Under the pieces are notes generated by a model. The model ran no database searches and was not told where the DNA came from. It saw nothing but the letters and a program-made list of their open reading frames with translations. A DNA stretch of 64,000 nt from CAWCTB01 sp963798275 (GTDB lineage: Bacteria; Acidobacteriota; Terriglobia; Terriglobales; Acidobacteriaceae), in the NCBI GenBank assembly GCA_963798275.1, contig CAWCTB010000030.1:186001-250000 (forward strand), written 5' to 3'. This document shows, piece by piece, positions 24,119-32,598 of the stretch. The number at the start of each line of letters is the position of its first letter. The first letter of the stretch is position 1. The translations under genes and the position numbers were made by a program.

Positions 24119-25414
24119 CTACCCCGCGTACTTCAGCCAGCGCTTCAACTCCGGCAGGGTTGGGCGTTTGCCGTACATGAGAATGCCCACACGGTAGATG
24201 CGGGAAGAGAGCACCAGCAATCCGTAGATCGTCGCCAGCATCAGGCCGAGACACAGCGCCAGTTGCCAGGCCGGGGGCTGCTCAATCAGCACGCGAACAA
24301 ACATCAGGATCGGCGCGAAGAATGGAATCATCGAAAGCCAGACCGCCATGGGCGAACTGGGATGTTGTAGCACCGGCGTGCTCAGCACGATGGAGAATAC
24401 GATGGGCAGCATCGCCGGCCACTGCACCTGCTGCGCCTCCTGGTCGGAATTGACCATCGCCCCCATCGCCGCATACATGGTGGCGTACAGGAAATACCCG
24501 AGGAGAAAGAACACGGCAAAGGCCATGACGCCGATGACCGGGATGTGGATCTCCGAGAGAAACGAGTGCGCAACCAGCAAGCCGGGGACGCTGAAGAGAC
24601 CCATCATGGCCAGCCATATCAAAACTTGAGTCAACCCCACCGCACCTACGCCGATAATCTTGCCGGCCAGCAGCTCTTTCGCGGTTACCGACGAGAGCAG
24701 CACTTCCAGGATGCGCGAGCTTTTCTCCTCGATGATGGAGCGCATCACCGCGAAGCCGTAGACCAGCACGTTGGCATACAGCAGCATGATCATGACAAAC
24801 GACGTCAGGAACACGGCGGTTCCGCTGGCTCCTTCTTTGCCTTTCTCCACGTGTATTGCGTCGATATCGATGGGCCGCAGCAGTTCTTCCACCTGCTGGC
24901 CGGTCATTCCCTTGTCGGCCAGTTGGCGTTTCACCAGGGCGCTGGTCACGGCGTTCCGCAGCTCGAAGGTTTCACCGAAGTCGGCAACATCGCGCGCATT
25001 GTAGGAAATTTTGTGACTGGCCAGGGCGTCGCTGCTAAACCACAGGAAGCCATCGATCTTGCCATCGCTGATCTGCTGCCGCAGCGATTCGCGTTCGGCG
25101 CCAGTAACGTTGGTGTCGATCTGGATGGAATAGCTCGGTGGCTGGCTCTCCGGTGGCGCCGCCTTTTGGGCAGCGTCGGCGGGAGCGTTGCTCTCCGGCG
25201 CCAGCAGCTCCTGCTTCACAGCTTCTGCAATCGCAGGATCGTTCGCCACCAGCACGATCCGCCGCACCGTATTCGACTTCATCTCGGCCAGCTTCGCCGG
25301 AATCAGGATGGTTCCGCCCATAAACGCCGGCATCAGCAGGGTCATGATGATGAACGCCTTGGAACGTATGCGCTCCAGGTATTCGCGCTGAATAATGAGC
25401 CAGGCGTTATGCAT
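24119..25414 (-). CDS. ABC-2 type transporter permease (NatB-like)
   Basis: The 431-residue protein has one N-terminal helix (residues ~20-40, AFIIMTLLMPAFMGGTIL). A ~150-residue extracytoplasmic domain follows, then five or six helices from residue ~200, including the conserved cytoplasmic MRSIIEEKSSRILEVLLSS loop that contacts the ATPase. This is the layout of ABC-2 permeases of the NatB family, which export Na+ or small peptides/toxic compounds. Substrate is not identifiable. Its start overlaps the ATPase gene by eight bases, so the two form one transporter. Confidence 0.88.
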   Translation of the reverse strand: MHNAWLIIQREYLERIRSKAFIIMTLLMPAFMGGTILIPAKLAEMKSNTVRRIVLVANDPAIAEAVKQELLAPESNAPADAAQKAAPPESQPPSYSIQIDTNVTGAERESLRQQISDGKIDGFLWFSSDALASHKISYNARDVADFGETFELRNAVTSALVKRQLADKGMTGQQVEELLRPIDIDAIHVEKGKEGASGTAVFLTSFVMIMLLYANVLVYGFAVMRSIIEEKSSRILEVLLSSVTAKELLAGKIIGVGAVGLTQVLIWLAMMGLFSVPGLLVAHSFLSEIHIPVIGVMAFAVFFLLGYFLYATMYAAMGAMVNSDQEAQQVQWPAMLPIVFSIVLSTPVLQHPSSPMAVWLSMIPFFAPILMFVRVLIEQPPAWQLALCLGLMLATIYGLLVLSSRIYRVGILMYGKRPTLPELKRWLKYAG

Positions 25415-26306
25415 TCCTGGTCACCACGTCCTTGAAGATTTCTTCCAGCGACGGCTCCGTCAACTCAAAGCGGCTGATGCGCGCCTTGGCGGAGGCACGC
25501 TGCAGCAGCAGTTGCGCGTCCACGCCCGGCTTCAGCCGCACCTCGACATAATTGCCAAAATTGCTGAACGACTGCACCAAGTCACTGCCCTCGATCGACG
25601 GGTCACCCTCGTACTGCATCTGGACACTGTTCCGGCCGTAGCTGGCCTTGATCTTCTTCAGGTCGCCCTCCAGCACAGACCGTCCATGATCGATGAGACA
25701 GATGCCGTCGCAGAGGCGCTCCACCTGGTCCATGCGATGGGTCGAGAACAGGATCGTCTTGCCGGCATTGCGTAACTCGACCAGCACATCCTGCAGCGTG
25801 CTGGAGTTGACCGGATCGAGCCCGGAGAAGGGTTCGTCCATGATGACCAGATCGGGATCGTGCAAAAGAGTGGCGATAAACTGGAGCTTCTGCTGCATTC
25901 CCTTGGACAGTTCCTCCACCTTCTTGTGCACCCACTCGCTCAATTGCAGCCGCTCACACCAGGTGAGCGAGCGCTTGCGCGCTTCATCGATTGAAAGCCC
26001 GTGCAGCCGGCCGAGGAAGATCAGGTGATCGAGCACCTTCATCCTCTTGTAGAGACCGCGCTCCTCGGGCAGATAGCCGACCCGCTGCAATTGCTCGCGA
26101 TGAAACTTCTCGCCAAACAGCCAGACCTCTCCGGCGTCGGGTAGGGTGATGCCGATCATCATGCGGATCGACGAGGTCTTGCCGGCTCCGTTCGGACCCA
26201 GCAGTCCGTACACACTGCCTTCACGAATGGCGAAAGAAAGATGGTCGACAGCAATGAAGCTGTCAAAGGTTTTATGAATTCCGCGCAGTTCGACGGCGTT
26301 CGCCAT
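25407..26306 (-). CDS. ABC transporter ATP-binding protein
   Basis: ATG 26306 (MANAVELRGIHKTF) gives 299 residues. The ABC domain is complete: GPNGAGKTSSIRMMIG (Walker A), YLPEERGLYKRMKV (Q-loop region), ELSKGMQQKLQ (signature), LVIMDEPFSGLDPVN (Walker B) and FSTHRMDQVERLC (H-loop). A ~90-residue C-terminal accessory domain (DUF4162-like) follows. It drives the ABC-2 permease encoded immediately downstream with an eight-base overlap. Drug, Na+ or lipid export are all possible. Confidence 0.92.
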   Translation of the reverse strand: MANAVELRGIHKTFDSFIAVDHLSFAIREGSVYGLLGPNGAGKTSSIRMMIGITLPDAGEVWLFGEKFHREQLQRVGYLPEERGLYKRMKVLDHLIFLGRLHGLSIDEARKRSLTWCERLQLSEWVHKKVEELSKGMQQKLQFIATLLHDPDLVIMDEPFSGLDPVNSSTLQDVLVELRNAGKTILFSTHRMDQVERLCDGICLIDHGRSVLEGDLKKIKASYGRNSVQMQYEGDPSIEGSDLVQSFSNFGNYVEVRLKPGVDAQLLLQRASAKARISRFELTEPSLEEIFKDVVTRNA

Positions 26307-26340
26307 AGGGTGTCGTGTGTCCGCTGCACAAACGGACGGA

Positions 26341-26916
26341 CTAGCCGGCCACAAAGTTCCGGATCATCTGCTTGCCATGCTCGGTTAAAACGCTCTCCGG
26401 GTGAAACTGCACACCCTCGACGGGAAATTCGCGATGGCGCAACCCCATGATCACGCGCCTGCCGTCACGGTCGATGCAGGTGGCCGAGATTTCCAGCTCC
26501 TGGGGAAGGCCTTTCTCTTCGACGATCAGGGAATGATACCGGGTAGCCGTCATCGGTGAAGGAACATTGCGGAAGATGGTCTTGCCATCGTGCTCGACCT
26601 GGCTGGTTTTGCCGTGCATCAGGTTGTGCGCGCGCACTACGTTGCCGCCAAACGCCGCGCCGATGGCCTGATGCCCGAGGCAAACGCCCAACACCGGCAC
26701 GCGTCCGGCGAAATGCCTGATCAACTCGATGCTGATACCAGCTTCTTGCGGAGTACACGGTCCCGGAGACACCACGATGCGGCTGGGAGCCAGCGCTTCG
26801 ATTTCCGAAATCGTCGTCTGATCGTTGCGGCGCACCACCACCTCTTCCCCCATTTCGCCGATGTACTGGACCAGGTTGTAGGTAAAGGAGTCGTAATTGT
26901 CGAGGACGAAAATCAT
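26341..26916 (-). CDS. trpG: Anthranilate/aminodeoxychorismate synthase glutaminase subunit
   Basis: The 191-residue class-I glutamine amidotransferase releases ammonia for TrpE or PabB. Seen are DNYDSFTYNLVQYIGEMG at the N-terminus, oxyanion strand VVSPGPCTPQEAG, nucleophile Cys in GVCLGHQAIGAAFGG and the catalytic His/Glu in VEGVQFHPESVLTEHG. The enzyme makes anthranilate for tryptophan and often serves folate as well. trpE lies upstream on the same strand, but a four-helix-bundle gene with flanking repeats is wedged between them. The two are thus separated by ~530 bases instead of the usual few. Confidence 0.93.
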   Translation of the reverse strand: MIFVLDNYDSFTYNLVQYIGEMGEEVVVRRNDQTTISEIEALAPSRIVVSPGPCTPQEAGISIELIRHFAGRVPVLGVCLGHQAIGAAFGGNVVRAHNLMHGKTSQVEHDGKTIFRNVPSPMTATRYHSLIVEEKGLPQELEISATCIDRDGRRVIMGLRHREFPVEGVQFHPESVLTEHGKQMIRNFVAG

Positions 26917-26923
26917 GTGACTT

Positions 26924-26955
26924 CAGTTTCAAGTTTCTGGTTTCGAGTTTCAAGT
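26924..26955. repeat. GTTTCAAGTTTC repeat, left flank of the four-helix-bundle cassette
   Basis: The stretch holds three imperfect GTTTC(A/G)AGTTTC-like units. Its reverse complement shares the 16-mer ACTTGAAACTCGAAAC with the right flank at 27397-27437, so the two form an inverted pair around the inserted gene. Confidence 0.65.
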
Positions 26956-26989
26956 AAGACCGCCAGAAACTTCTTGTGAGTTTCAGCGG

Positions 26990-27347
26990 TCAACCATTCG
27001 ACATTGAGTTCATCAAGCCATTTAACATTCGAAGTAGCTCCTGTGTTCGCATGCTCAACTCATCAACGTCAGCCTGCGAAATGAATCCCAGGTCAACGGC
27101 GATCGGAAGCTGTGTTTCCAGTTCCAGTAGCGATCCCCGTGCTACTGAGAGAAATTGCCTGAACTCGCTTCGACAGCCTGCCTTGTCCTTCGGCAATATT
27201 GCTGGGAATGGAAACGGCAGCCCTCCGCATTTGAGAGGCCAACCCATATAGCTCTTCTTTCGGAAACGACCGGGTGTAGAGGTAGATATCTTTCACCAGC
27301 ACCATCGACTTTTGCCAAACTGCCAGGTTCTTGTACGAATGCGACAA
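26990..27347 (-). CDS. Four-helix-bundle protein (23S rRNA IVS/S23 type), frameshifted
   Basis: The joined ~118-residue product starts MSHSYKNLAVWQKSMVLVKD and shows the TIGR02436 pattern: YxxxxxFPKEELYGLASQMRRA, then SIPSNIAEGQGRLSK, then EFRQFLSVARGSLLELETQL and LLRMLNGLMNSM. Such proteins form pentameric bundles. They are encoded in 23S rRNA intervening sequences and as stand-alone genes, and resemble the Avd subunit of diversity-generating retroelements. No reverse transcriptase is nearby. The frame breaks at ~27166-27170, best explained by two missing bases (or one extra). It lies between trpE and trpG and is bounded by inverted repeats, so it looks like an inserted cassette. Confidence 0.8.
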
Positions 27348-27396
27348 TCGCTACCTCATCGGCCTCCCTTGAATCGAAGGGAGCGGCTCAGCGCGC

Positions 27397-27437
27397 TCGA
27401 AACTTGAAACTCGAAACTTGAAACTTAAAACTGAAAC
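27397..27437. repeat. GAAACTTGAAAC repeat, right flank of the four-helix-bundle cassette
   Basis: Four tandem units of (T/C)GAAACTTGAAAC type run up to the end of trpE. They are inverted relative to the left flank at 26924-26955. Confidence 0.65.
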
Positions 27438-27443
27438 AGCTCA

Positions 27444-28919
27444 CTATCCACTGACTTTCTCCGCCGCCTTGAGCAACGCACTCGCTTTGTTCATGCACTC
27501 CTGATACTCGCTCTCGGGATCGGAATCCGCTACGATGCCCGCTCCCGCCTGCACGTAGGCTCGATTCTTCCGGATTACCATGGTGCGAATGGCAATGCAG
27601 GAATCGAGATTGCCCGCCTGATCGGCGTAAAGAATCGCGCCCCCATAGACGCCCCGCCGCACCGGCTCCAGTTCCTCGATGATTTCCATGGCCCGCACCT
27701 TGGGAGCGCCGCTCAACGTGCCTGCCGGAAAACAGGCCGCCAACGCATCCAGCGGATCGAGTTCGCCGCGCAACTTCCCTTCCAACGCCGACACCAGATG
27801 CATGACGTGCGAATACTTCTCCACGTACATCAGGTCGCGCACCTTGACGCTGCCATATTCGCTGACCCGCCCCAGATCGTTGCGGCCAAGGTCCACCAGC
27901 ATCACGTGTTCGGCGCGTTCTTTCTCGTCGTTACGCAGTTCTTCGATCAACTGCTCATCGTCGCCAGATTCAGCACCGCGCCGTCGAGTGCCGGCGATTG
28001 GCCGATACTCCAGGTTGCGTCCCGTTGCTCGGACCAGCATCTCCGGCGACGCTCCCACTACGTTGAGGTCGTCGAGCCGCAGGAAAAACATGTACGGCGA
28101 CGGATTGACGGTGCGCAAGGCGCGATAAATCTGGAATGGATCGGAAGGCGCCTTGAAGTCGAGCCGCAAGGAAAGCACAACCTGGAAAATGTCTCCCGCC
28201 GCGATGTACTCCTTGGCGCGTCGAACGCTCGCCAGGAACTGCTCCTGCGAGGTGCTGGCGTGCACTTTGATTTTCTTCGGGCCGCCTTCTGCCGACCAAC
28301 CGAGCCCTTGCGCTCGAATACCGCGGACCAATTTCCGCTCGATGTCGCCGATGTCGGCCAGCGCGCGATCGTACGCCTTGCGCGGCGACTCGGTGCGCAC
28401 GTCGGCGGCCGCAATGATGTGTACCTCATGTTTCAGGTGATCGAAGGCCAGCAGCCGGTCGTAGAGCGTGAAGACGCAATCGGGAAGCTTCAAGTCGTCC
28501 TTGGCGGTTTGCGGCAGCCGTTCGAACTGCCGCACCACGTCGTAGGAAAAATAGCCAACACCACCTGAAGTAAACGGCGGCATACCCGGTACGTTGGCTG
28601 CACGATGCTGATATAACGTCGATCGCAGCACGTCGACGATGCTCCCCTTTTGTTTGCGCACGTCGGAGCCGGAGCGGACCGTAATTTCCTGGCCCTCGGC
28701 GGTGATGACGGTCCGCGGCTGTGCCCCAACAAAGGTGTAGCGGCCGATCTTTTCGCCGCCCTCCACCGACTCCAGCAGAAAGGCATATTTCTGTTTGGCC
28801 GCAACGCTTTGGAAGGCCGCAACCGGCGTCAGCAGGTCGGCGCTTAAGGTCTTGGCGACGGGGATCAAGGTCGCGTCGCGGCTCAACCGCAGAAACGTCT
28901 TGTAGTCGGGCGTGAGCAT
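27444..28919 (-). CDS. trpE: Anthranilate synthase component I
   Basis: The 491-residue chorismate-binding enzyme converts chorismate and ammonia to anthranilate. The N-terminal regulatory region contains LLESVEGGEKIGRYTFVG, the LLES element of Trp feedback sensing. The C-terminal catalytic half has FQVVLSLRLD, SPYMFFLRL, GASPEMLVR, PIAGTRRRG, DLGRNDLGRV, HLVSALEGKL and FPAGTLSGAPKVRAMEIIEE. Length is standard. It reads toward trpG, but the four-helix-bundle cassette intervenes. The divergent gdhA promoter shares the 185-base upstream region. I saw no obvious Trp-leader peptide. Confidence 0.95.
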   Translation of the reverse strand: MLTPDYKTFLRLSRDATLIPVAKTLSADLLTPVAAFQSVAAKQKYAFLLESVEGGEKIGRYTFVGAQPRTVITAEGQEITVRSGSDVRKQKGSIVDVLRSTLYQHRAANVPGMPPFTSGGVGYFSYDVVRQFERLPQTAKDDLKLPDCVFTLYDRLLAFDHLKHEVHIIAAADVRTESPRKAYDRALADIGDIERKLVRGIRAQGLGWSAEGGPKKIKVHASTSQEQFLASVRRAKEYIAAGDIFQVVLSLRLDFKAPSDPFQIYRALRTVNPSPYMFFLRLDDLNVVGASPEMLVRATGRNLEYRPIAGTRRRGAESGDDEQLIEELRNDEKERAEHVMLVDLGRNDLGRVSEYGSVKVRDLMYVEKYSHVMHLVSALEGKLRGELDPLDALAACFPAGTLSGAPKVRAMEIIEELEPVRRGVYGGAILYADQAGNLDSCIAIRTMVIRKNRAYVQAGAGIVADSDPESEYQECMNKASALLKAAEKVSG

Positions 28920-28985
28920 GGCTCGCCGGGCAAATTGCTGGGGTAACTGGGATTATACGGGAGGGTCCGCGGGTGACCAGTTTAC

Positions 28986-29015
28986 TTGCATACCCTTCCG
29001 CGAGGTGCATATACT
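28986..29015 (+). promoter_or_regulatory. Likely sigma-70 promoter of gdhA
   Basis: TTGCAT (28986-28991) and TATACT (29010-29015) are separated by 18 bases, about 90 bases before the gdhA start. Two ACTTGCA direct repeats overlap the -35 and follow the -10, and could bind a regulator. Confidence 0.5.
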
Positions 29016-29104
29016 TGCAAGGTTTGCCCGCCTGATGAGTGGTACCCGTTGCGAGATGGCGTCATCCGCCCACACGCGCGCCGCAAGCAAATCGTGGAGA
29101 ACTT

Positions 29105-30373
29105 ATGGCAACCTCACTGATGCTGGAGCAGGAAAAGAATCCCTGGGAACAACAAGCGGCGCGTTTCAATATAGCGGCCCAAAAACTGAAGCTCGATGAA
29201 GGACTGTGGCGCGTGCTGCAACAGCCCAATCGCGAAATCATCGTGCACATTCCCGTCATGATGGACAGCGGGCGCCTGGAAGTATTCACCGGCTACCGAG
29301 TGCAGCACTCCATCGCTCGCGGCCCCGCCAAGGGCGGAGTGCGCTACGCCCCCGACGTCACGCTCGACGAAGTGCGCGCCCTGGCCAGTTGGATGACCTG
29401 GAAGTGCGCGGTGGTCAACATTCCCTTCGGCGGCGCCAAGGGCGGAATCATCTGCGATCCCAAGAACATGTCGCGCGGCGAACTGGAGCGCATGACCCGC
29501 CGCTACACTTCCGAGTTGATCGAGTTCATCGGCCCCGAGAAAGACGTTCCTGCTCCCGACGTGAATACCAACGAACAAACCATGGCGTGGATGATGGACA
29601 CCTACTCCATGCACATGCGCCAGACGGTCACCGCTGTCGTGACCGGCAAGCCGCTCAACATGGGCGGCTCGCGCGGCCGCCGGGAAGCGACCGGGCGCGG
29701 CGTCATGATCATCTGCGACGAGTCCATCAAGCATCTGGGCATGGCGCGCGAGAGCACGCGGGTCATCATTCAGGGCTTCGGCAACGTCGGCTCCAACGCC
29801 GCCCTGCTTATGCACCAGGCGGGCTACAAGGTGGTCGGCATCGGGGAGTGGGATGGCGGGCTGTACAACAGCAACGGCATCGACATCGCTGCGTTATGGG
29901 AGTTCCGGCAGAAGGAAGGCACCATCCACGGATTCAAGGGCGCCGAGCGCGCACGGACCGAAGAGTTGCTGGTTACCGACTGCGAGATCCTGGTGCCGGC
30001 TGCCACCGAAAACGTGATCACCTCGGCCAACGCCGACAAGGTGAAGGCGCGCATCCTGGTGGAAGGCGCGAACGGCCCAACCACGGCGGCCGCCGATGAT
30101 ATCCTGCAGGACAAGCATGTCTTCGTCATGCCCGACATCCTGGCCAACGCGGGCGGGGTCACGGCGTCTTATTTCGAGTGGGTGCAGGATCGCCAGGGCT
30201 ACTTCTGGAAAGAGTCGGTGGTCAACGAGCAACTGAAGGACATCATGGTCTCGTCGTTTGAGGACGTGGTCCGTTACGCCGATACCCATCACGTGAACAA
30301 CCGCATCGCCGCCTATATGCTGGCCATTGACCGGGTTGCGTTCACCATCCGGCAGCGCGGCATCTACGCCTAG
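29105..30373 (+). CDS. gdhA: Glutamate dehydrogenase (Glu/Leu/Phe/Val dehydrogenase family)
   Basis: ATG 29105 (MATSLMLEQEKNPWEQQ) gives 422 residues. The substrate domain has YRVQHSIARGPAKGGVRYAP with the catalytic Lys in VNIPFGGAKGGI, and DVPAPDVNTNEQTMAWMMD. The Rossmann domain has VIIQGFGNVGSNAA. The short hexameric form and GFGNVG pattern resemble NAD-linked glutamate dehydrogenases of the archaeal/Bacillus RocG type. It interconverts glutamate with 2-oxoglutarate plus ammonia. The gene is monocistronic, with its own promoter and a hairpin terminator right after the stop. Confidence 0.93.
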   Translation: MATSLMLEQEKNPWEQQAARFNIAAQKLKLDEGLWRVLQQPNREIIVHIPVMMDSGRLEVFTGYRVQHSIARGPAKGGVRYAPDVTLDEVRALASWMTWKCAVVNIPFGGAKGGIICDPKNMSRGELERMTRRYTSELIEFIGPEKDVPAPDVNTNEQTMAWMMDTYSMHMRQTVTAVVTGKPLNMGGSRGRREATGRGVMIICDESIKHLGMARESTRVIIQGFGNVGSNAALLMHQAGYKVVGIGEWDGGLYNSNGIDIAALWEFRQKEGTIHGFKGAERARTEELLVTDCEILVPAATENVITSANADKVKARILVEGANGPTTAAADDILQDKHVFVMPDILANAGGVTASYFEWVQDRQGYFWKESVVNEQLKDIMVSSFEDVVRYADTHHVNNRIAAYMLAIDRVAFTIRQRGIYA

Positions 30374-30401
30374 TTACTCGGAAGTTAAACTGGCGTCGTG
30401 C

Positions 30402-30430
30402 AACGGCTCCCCATGCGGGGGCCGTTTTGT
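30402..30430 (+). terminator. Intrinsic terminator of gdhA
   Basis: AACGGC-T-CCCC pairs with GGGG-GCCGTT around ATGC, followed by TTTGTTT. It lies 29 bases after the stop. Confidence 0.85.
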
Positions 30431-30522
30431 TTGGAAAGAGAAAAATATTCGCCGGCATGGACCCAAAGCCGAATCAAAACGGGGCATAATAACTGCGCCA
30501 CGTTGTGGGGATTTGCCTTCCT

Positions 30523-30795
30523 ATGAAGGGCACCATGGGACGCCTCTATTCGACCCTCCGGCTTCTGGCAGTCATTGTCGCGGCACCCGCGATTGCACTG
30601 TATATCGCGCTTTGCACCCTGCTGCATCCCATTGCGGCGATCCGAAATCGCTTTCACGTTGCCCTGCGCCTGTGGATGAACGTGACGGATTGGGTCACAG
30701 GCGTCCCCGTCGGCTACAGCTACTGGGAGAGATATCTGGCGCCCGCGATGCTCGACGACATCGCCGTTCACCATCACGAAGACAGCTCTTCGTAG
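30523..30795 (+). CDS. Small membrane protein (90 aa)
   Basis: ATG 30523 (MKGTMGRLYSTLRLLAVIVA) is preferred over the upstream in-frame start. Residues ~12-38 are a strongly hydrophobic helix or hairpin (LLAVIVAAPAIALYIALCTLL). The remaining ~50 residues are amphipathic, with GVPVGYSYWERYLAPAM and a His/Asp/Glu-rich tail (VHHHEDSSS). No known family is recognised. The pgsA gene follows closely, so the two may share a transcript. Confidence 0.55.
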   Translation: MKGTMGRLYSTLRLLAVIVAAPAIALYIALCTLLHPIAAIRNRFHVALRLWMNVTDWVTGVPVGYSYWERYLAPAMLDDIAVHHHEDSSS

Positions 30796-30880
30796 CCGCC
30801 TTCGGCGGTTGCTTTCGCTGCAAGGGGTAGAGGATAATCGTCTTGCAGCGGCGAGATCGGGTCGTCCCAGTCTGGGCTTT

Positions 30881-31534
30881 GTGAACCTGCCGAATTACAT
30901 CACGCTTACCCGGATTCTCAGCATTCCCGTGCTGATCTGGATCCTGTCCAGCAGCCACTTCAGTTCCACCAATGGCGAGCGCGAGCTGATTGCGTCCTTC
31001 GTGTTCATTGCCGCCTCGCTCACCGATGCCATTGACGGCTACCTGGCCCGCAAGCGCGAGCAAGTCACTACCATCGGCATGCTGCTGGATCCGGTGGCCG
31101 ACAAGCTGCTGATCGCTGCCGCCTTCATTACGCTGGTGCAGTTCAATCCGCGGACCGTGCCGGCCTGGATGGCGGTCATCATCATCGGTCGCGAGTTCCT
31201 GGTCAGCGGACTGCGTTCCATCGCGGCATCGGAAGGCTTCACCATCCAGGCCAGCGAGTTGGGCAAGCTGAAGATGGTGGTGCAGATCGTCTCGGTGGTC
31301 GCAGCCATCATCGATCATCATTGGACGCACTTGCCCTGGTATTTCCTGGGCCTGCCGGTGCACCCCATCGCGCTGGTGTCGATCTGGGTCATGGTCGCCC
31401 TGTCGCTTATCTCGGCGGTCGATTATTTCGTCGCCTTCTGGAGCAAGATCGACCGCACTGCAGTCAAGCGCCGTCGCCGCCGCTCGTTTGTGTTAAGCCG
31501 GCGCAGGAAGCGCAACGATGTGCCCGCACTCTGA
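30881..31534 (+). CDS. pgsA: CDP-diacylglycerol-glycerol-3-phosphate 3-phosphatidyltransferase
   Basis: GTG 30881 begins VNLPNYITLTRILSIPVLIW, the normal PgsA start; the frame is open further upstream to 30809 with no homology expected there. The 217-residue integral membrane enzyme makes phosphatidylglycerophosphate, the committed step to phosphatidylglycerol and cardiolipin. The CDP-alcohol phosphotransferase motif is complete: DAIDGYLARKREQV, then GMLLDPVADKLL (D-G-x2-A-R-x8-G-x3-D-x3-D). Five to six hydrophobic helices are visible. The C-terminus is a very basic tail (KRRRRRSF) and overlaps the start of amrA by 17 bases. Confidence 0.92.
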   Translation: MNLPNYITLTRILSIPVLIWILSSSHFSSTNGERELIASFVFIAASLTDAIDGYLARKREQVTTIGMLLDPVADKLLIAAAFITLVQFNPRTVPAWMAVIIIGREFLVSGLRSIAASEGFTIQASELGKLKMVVQIVSVVAAIIDHHWTHLPWYFLGLPVHPIALVSIWVMVALSLISAVDYFVAFWSKIDRTAVKRRRRRSFVLSRRRKRNDVPAL

Positions 31535-32105
31535 ACTTGAATCCGCAGCCGTCGTGGCCGAAGCTCCCGAATATTCTGCGGAAGAACGGGCGCTGCTTCT
31601 GAATCTGGCCCATCGCTCGATCGAGGCTGCGCTGGCGGGACGGGAGCTAGACCTGATGCCGCCGAACCCGCACCTGGCTGAGCCACGGGGGGCATTTACC
31701 ACCCTGCACCTGCACGGGGCACTGCGCGGCTGCATCGGGTATGTGGTGGCGGTTCACTCGCTTTACCATACTGTGGCAGAAACCGCGCAGGCAGCCGCCT
31801 TCGACGACCCCCGCTTTGCGCCTGTGACCGGCCTAGAGGCTCCCGACTTGAAGATCGAAATCAGCGTGCTTTCGCCTCTCCAGCCAATTCGCCCGGAGGA
31901 GGTGATGGTGGGGAAGCATGGCCTGGTGGTTTCCTCAGGGAGCCGGCGTGGCCTGCTGCTGCCGCAAGTGCCGGTCGAATGGAACTGGGACCGGGAAACC
32001 TTCCTCGCCCAGACCTGCCTCAAAGCCGGTCTCCCTCCCGACGCCTGGCAAAAGGGCGCGGAGCTGCAGGCCTTTACCGCGGAAGTTTTCGGAGAGGGCG
32101 AGTAA
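31518..32105 (+). CDS. amrA: AmmeMemoRadiSam system protein A (AMMECR1 domain)
   Basis: The 195-residue protein is a single AMMECR1 domain with the hallmark LRGCIGY (here HGALRGCIGYVVAVHSL), DPRFAPVTGLEAPDLKIEIS and SGSRRGLLLPQVPVEWNWD. The family is usually encoded beside a Memo-like protein and a radical SAM enzyme in bacteria and archaea. Neither partner is present here, so the gene is separated from its usual system or works alone. The function of AMMECR1 proteins is unresolved. It overlaps pgsA by 17 bases and is followed by a cluster of palindromic repeats. Confidence 0.9.
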   Translation: MCPHSELESAAVVAEAPEYSAEERALLLNLAHRSIEAALAGRELDLMPPNPHLAEPRGAFTTLHLHGALRGCIGYVVAVHSLYHTVAETAQAAAFDDPRFAPVTGLEAPDLKIEISVLSPLQPIRPEEVMVGKHGLVVSSGSRRGLLLPQVPVEWNWDRETFLAQTCLKAGLPPDAWQKGAELQAFTAEVFGEGE

Positions 32106-32114
32106 GGGCAGAGT

Positions 32115-32172
32115 CGCGCTTCAGCGCGGCGTCAACCGCCCTCAACATTTCGCCAAGCCGGCTTCAGCCGGC
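32115..32172. repeat. Two short CTTCAG-loop palindromes
   Basis: CGCGCTTCAGCGCG (32115-32128) and GCCGGCTTCAGCCGGC (32157-32172) share the CTTCAG centre of the larger REP-like repeats. They follow amrA directly and may end its transcript. Confidence 0.55.
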
Positions 32173-32252
32173 GGCACCCGGCATTCGACTGCACCAAGAC
32201 AAAGCCCGCTGGTGTAGTGTCACGGCGGTTTGCAGACTAACTCGACGTTGTT

Positions 32253-32323
32253 TTGAAAGGGCACGGCTTCAGCCGTGCCGCAAAAGCGCATTCATAGGTG
32301 CGGCTTTAGTCGCTGAGGTGACG
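32253..32323. repeat. REP-like palindromic repeat
   Basis: TTGAAAG-GGCACGGCTTCAGCCGTGCC and then GTGCGGCTTTAGTCGC-type second hairpin, ending CTGAGGTGACG. It is the same two-hairpin module as at 2900, 8714, 18625 and 44053, without the outer TCTGATTAA arms. Confidence 0.7.
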
Positions 32324-32373
32324 AGGTTCTCCGCAATGCAGCTGTTTAAGGCACGAAATTGCGGAACACCACG

Positions 32374-32598
32374 CTAGCGCCGCATCCGGTTCACGAAGTA
32401 AAGCACCAGTGACAGGATGACGCTCAGCACGATCGAGGTCATCAGCGGAAAATAGAACGTTGTGTTCTTGCCACGAAGGACGATATCTCCGGGCAGGCGT
32501 CCTATCGGCAGATTGATCCTTCCCGCCACCATCAGCACAATGCCGAGCAGCAGTAGCGCGCCTCCCACGAACACCAGCATGCGACCGAGATCGCCCAT
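32374..32598 (-). CDS. DUF2905 small membrane protein
   Basis: The 74-residue protein has two hydrophobic helices (residues ~7-27, MLVFVGGALLLLGIVLMVAG, and ~49-68). They are separated by the conserved polar loop INLPIGRLPGDIVLRGKNTT, diagnostic of DUF2905. The family is widespread in bacteria and of unknown function. A short basic tail (NRMRR) ends it. It is a single gene, convergent to amrA across the repeat cluster. The 245 bases upstream (32599-32843) hold only an imperfect inverted repeat built on CCATCAGCC/GGCTGATAG. Confidence 0.85.
   Translation of the reverse strand: MGDLGRMLVFVGGALLLLGIVLMVAGRINLPIGRLPGDIVLRGKNTTFYFPLMTSIVLSVILSLVLYFVNRMRR

Noticed and set aside
26990..27437. Diversity-generating retroelement around the four-helix-bundle (Avd-like) gene
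   Set aside because: No reverse transcriptase, template repeat or variable repeat pair was found nearby, so only the bundle gene is claimed.
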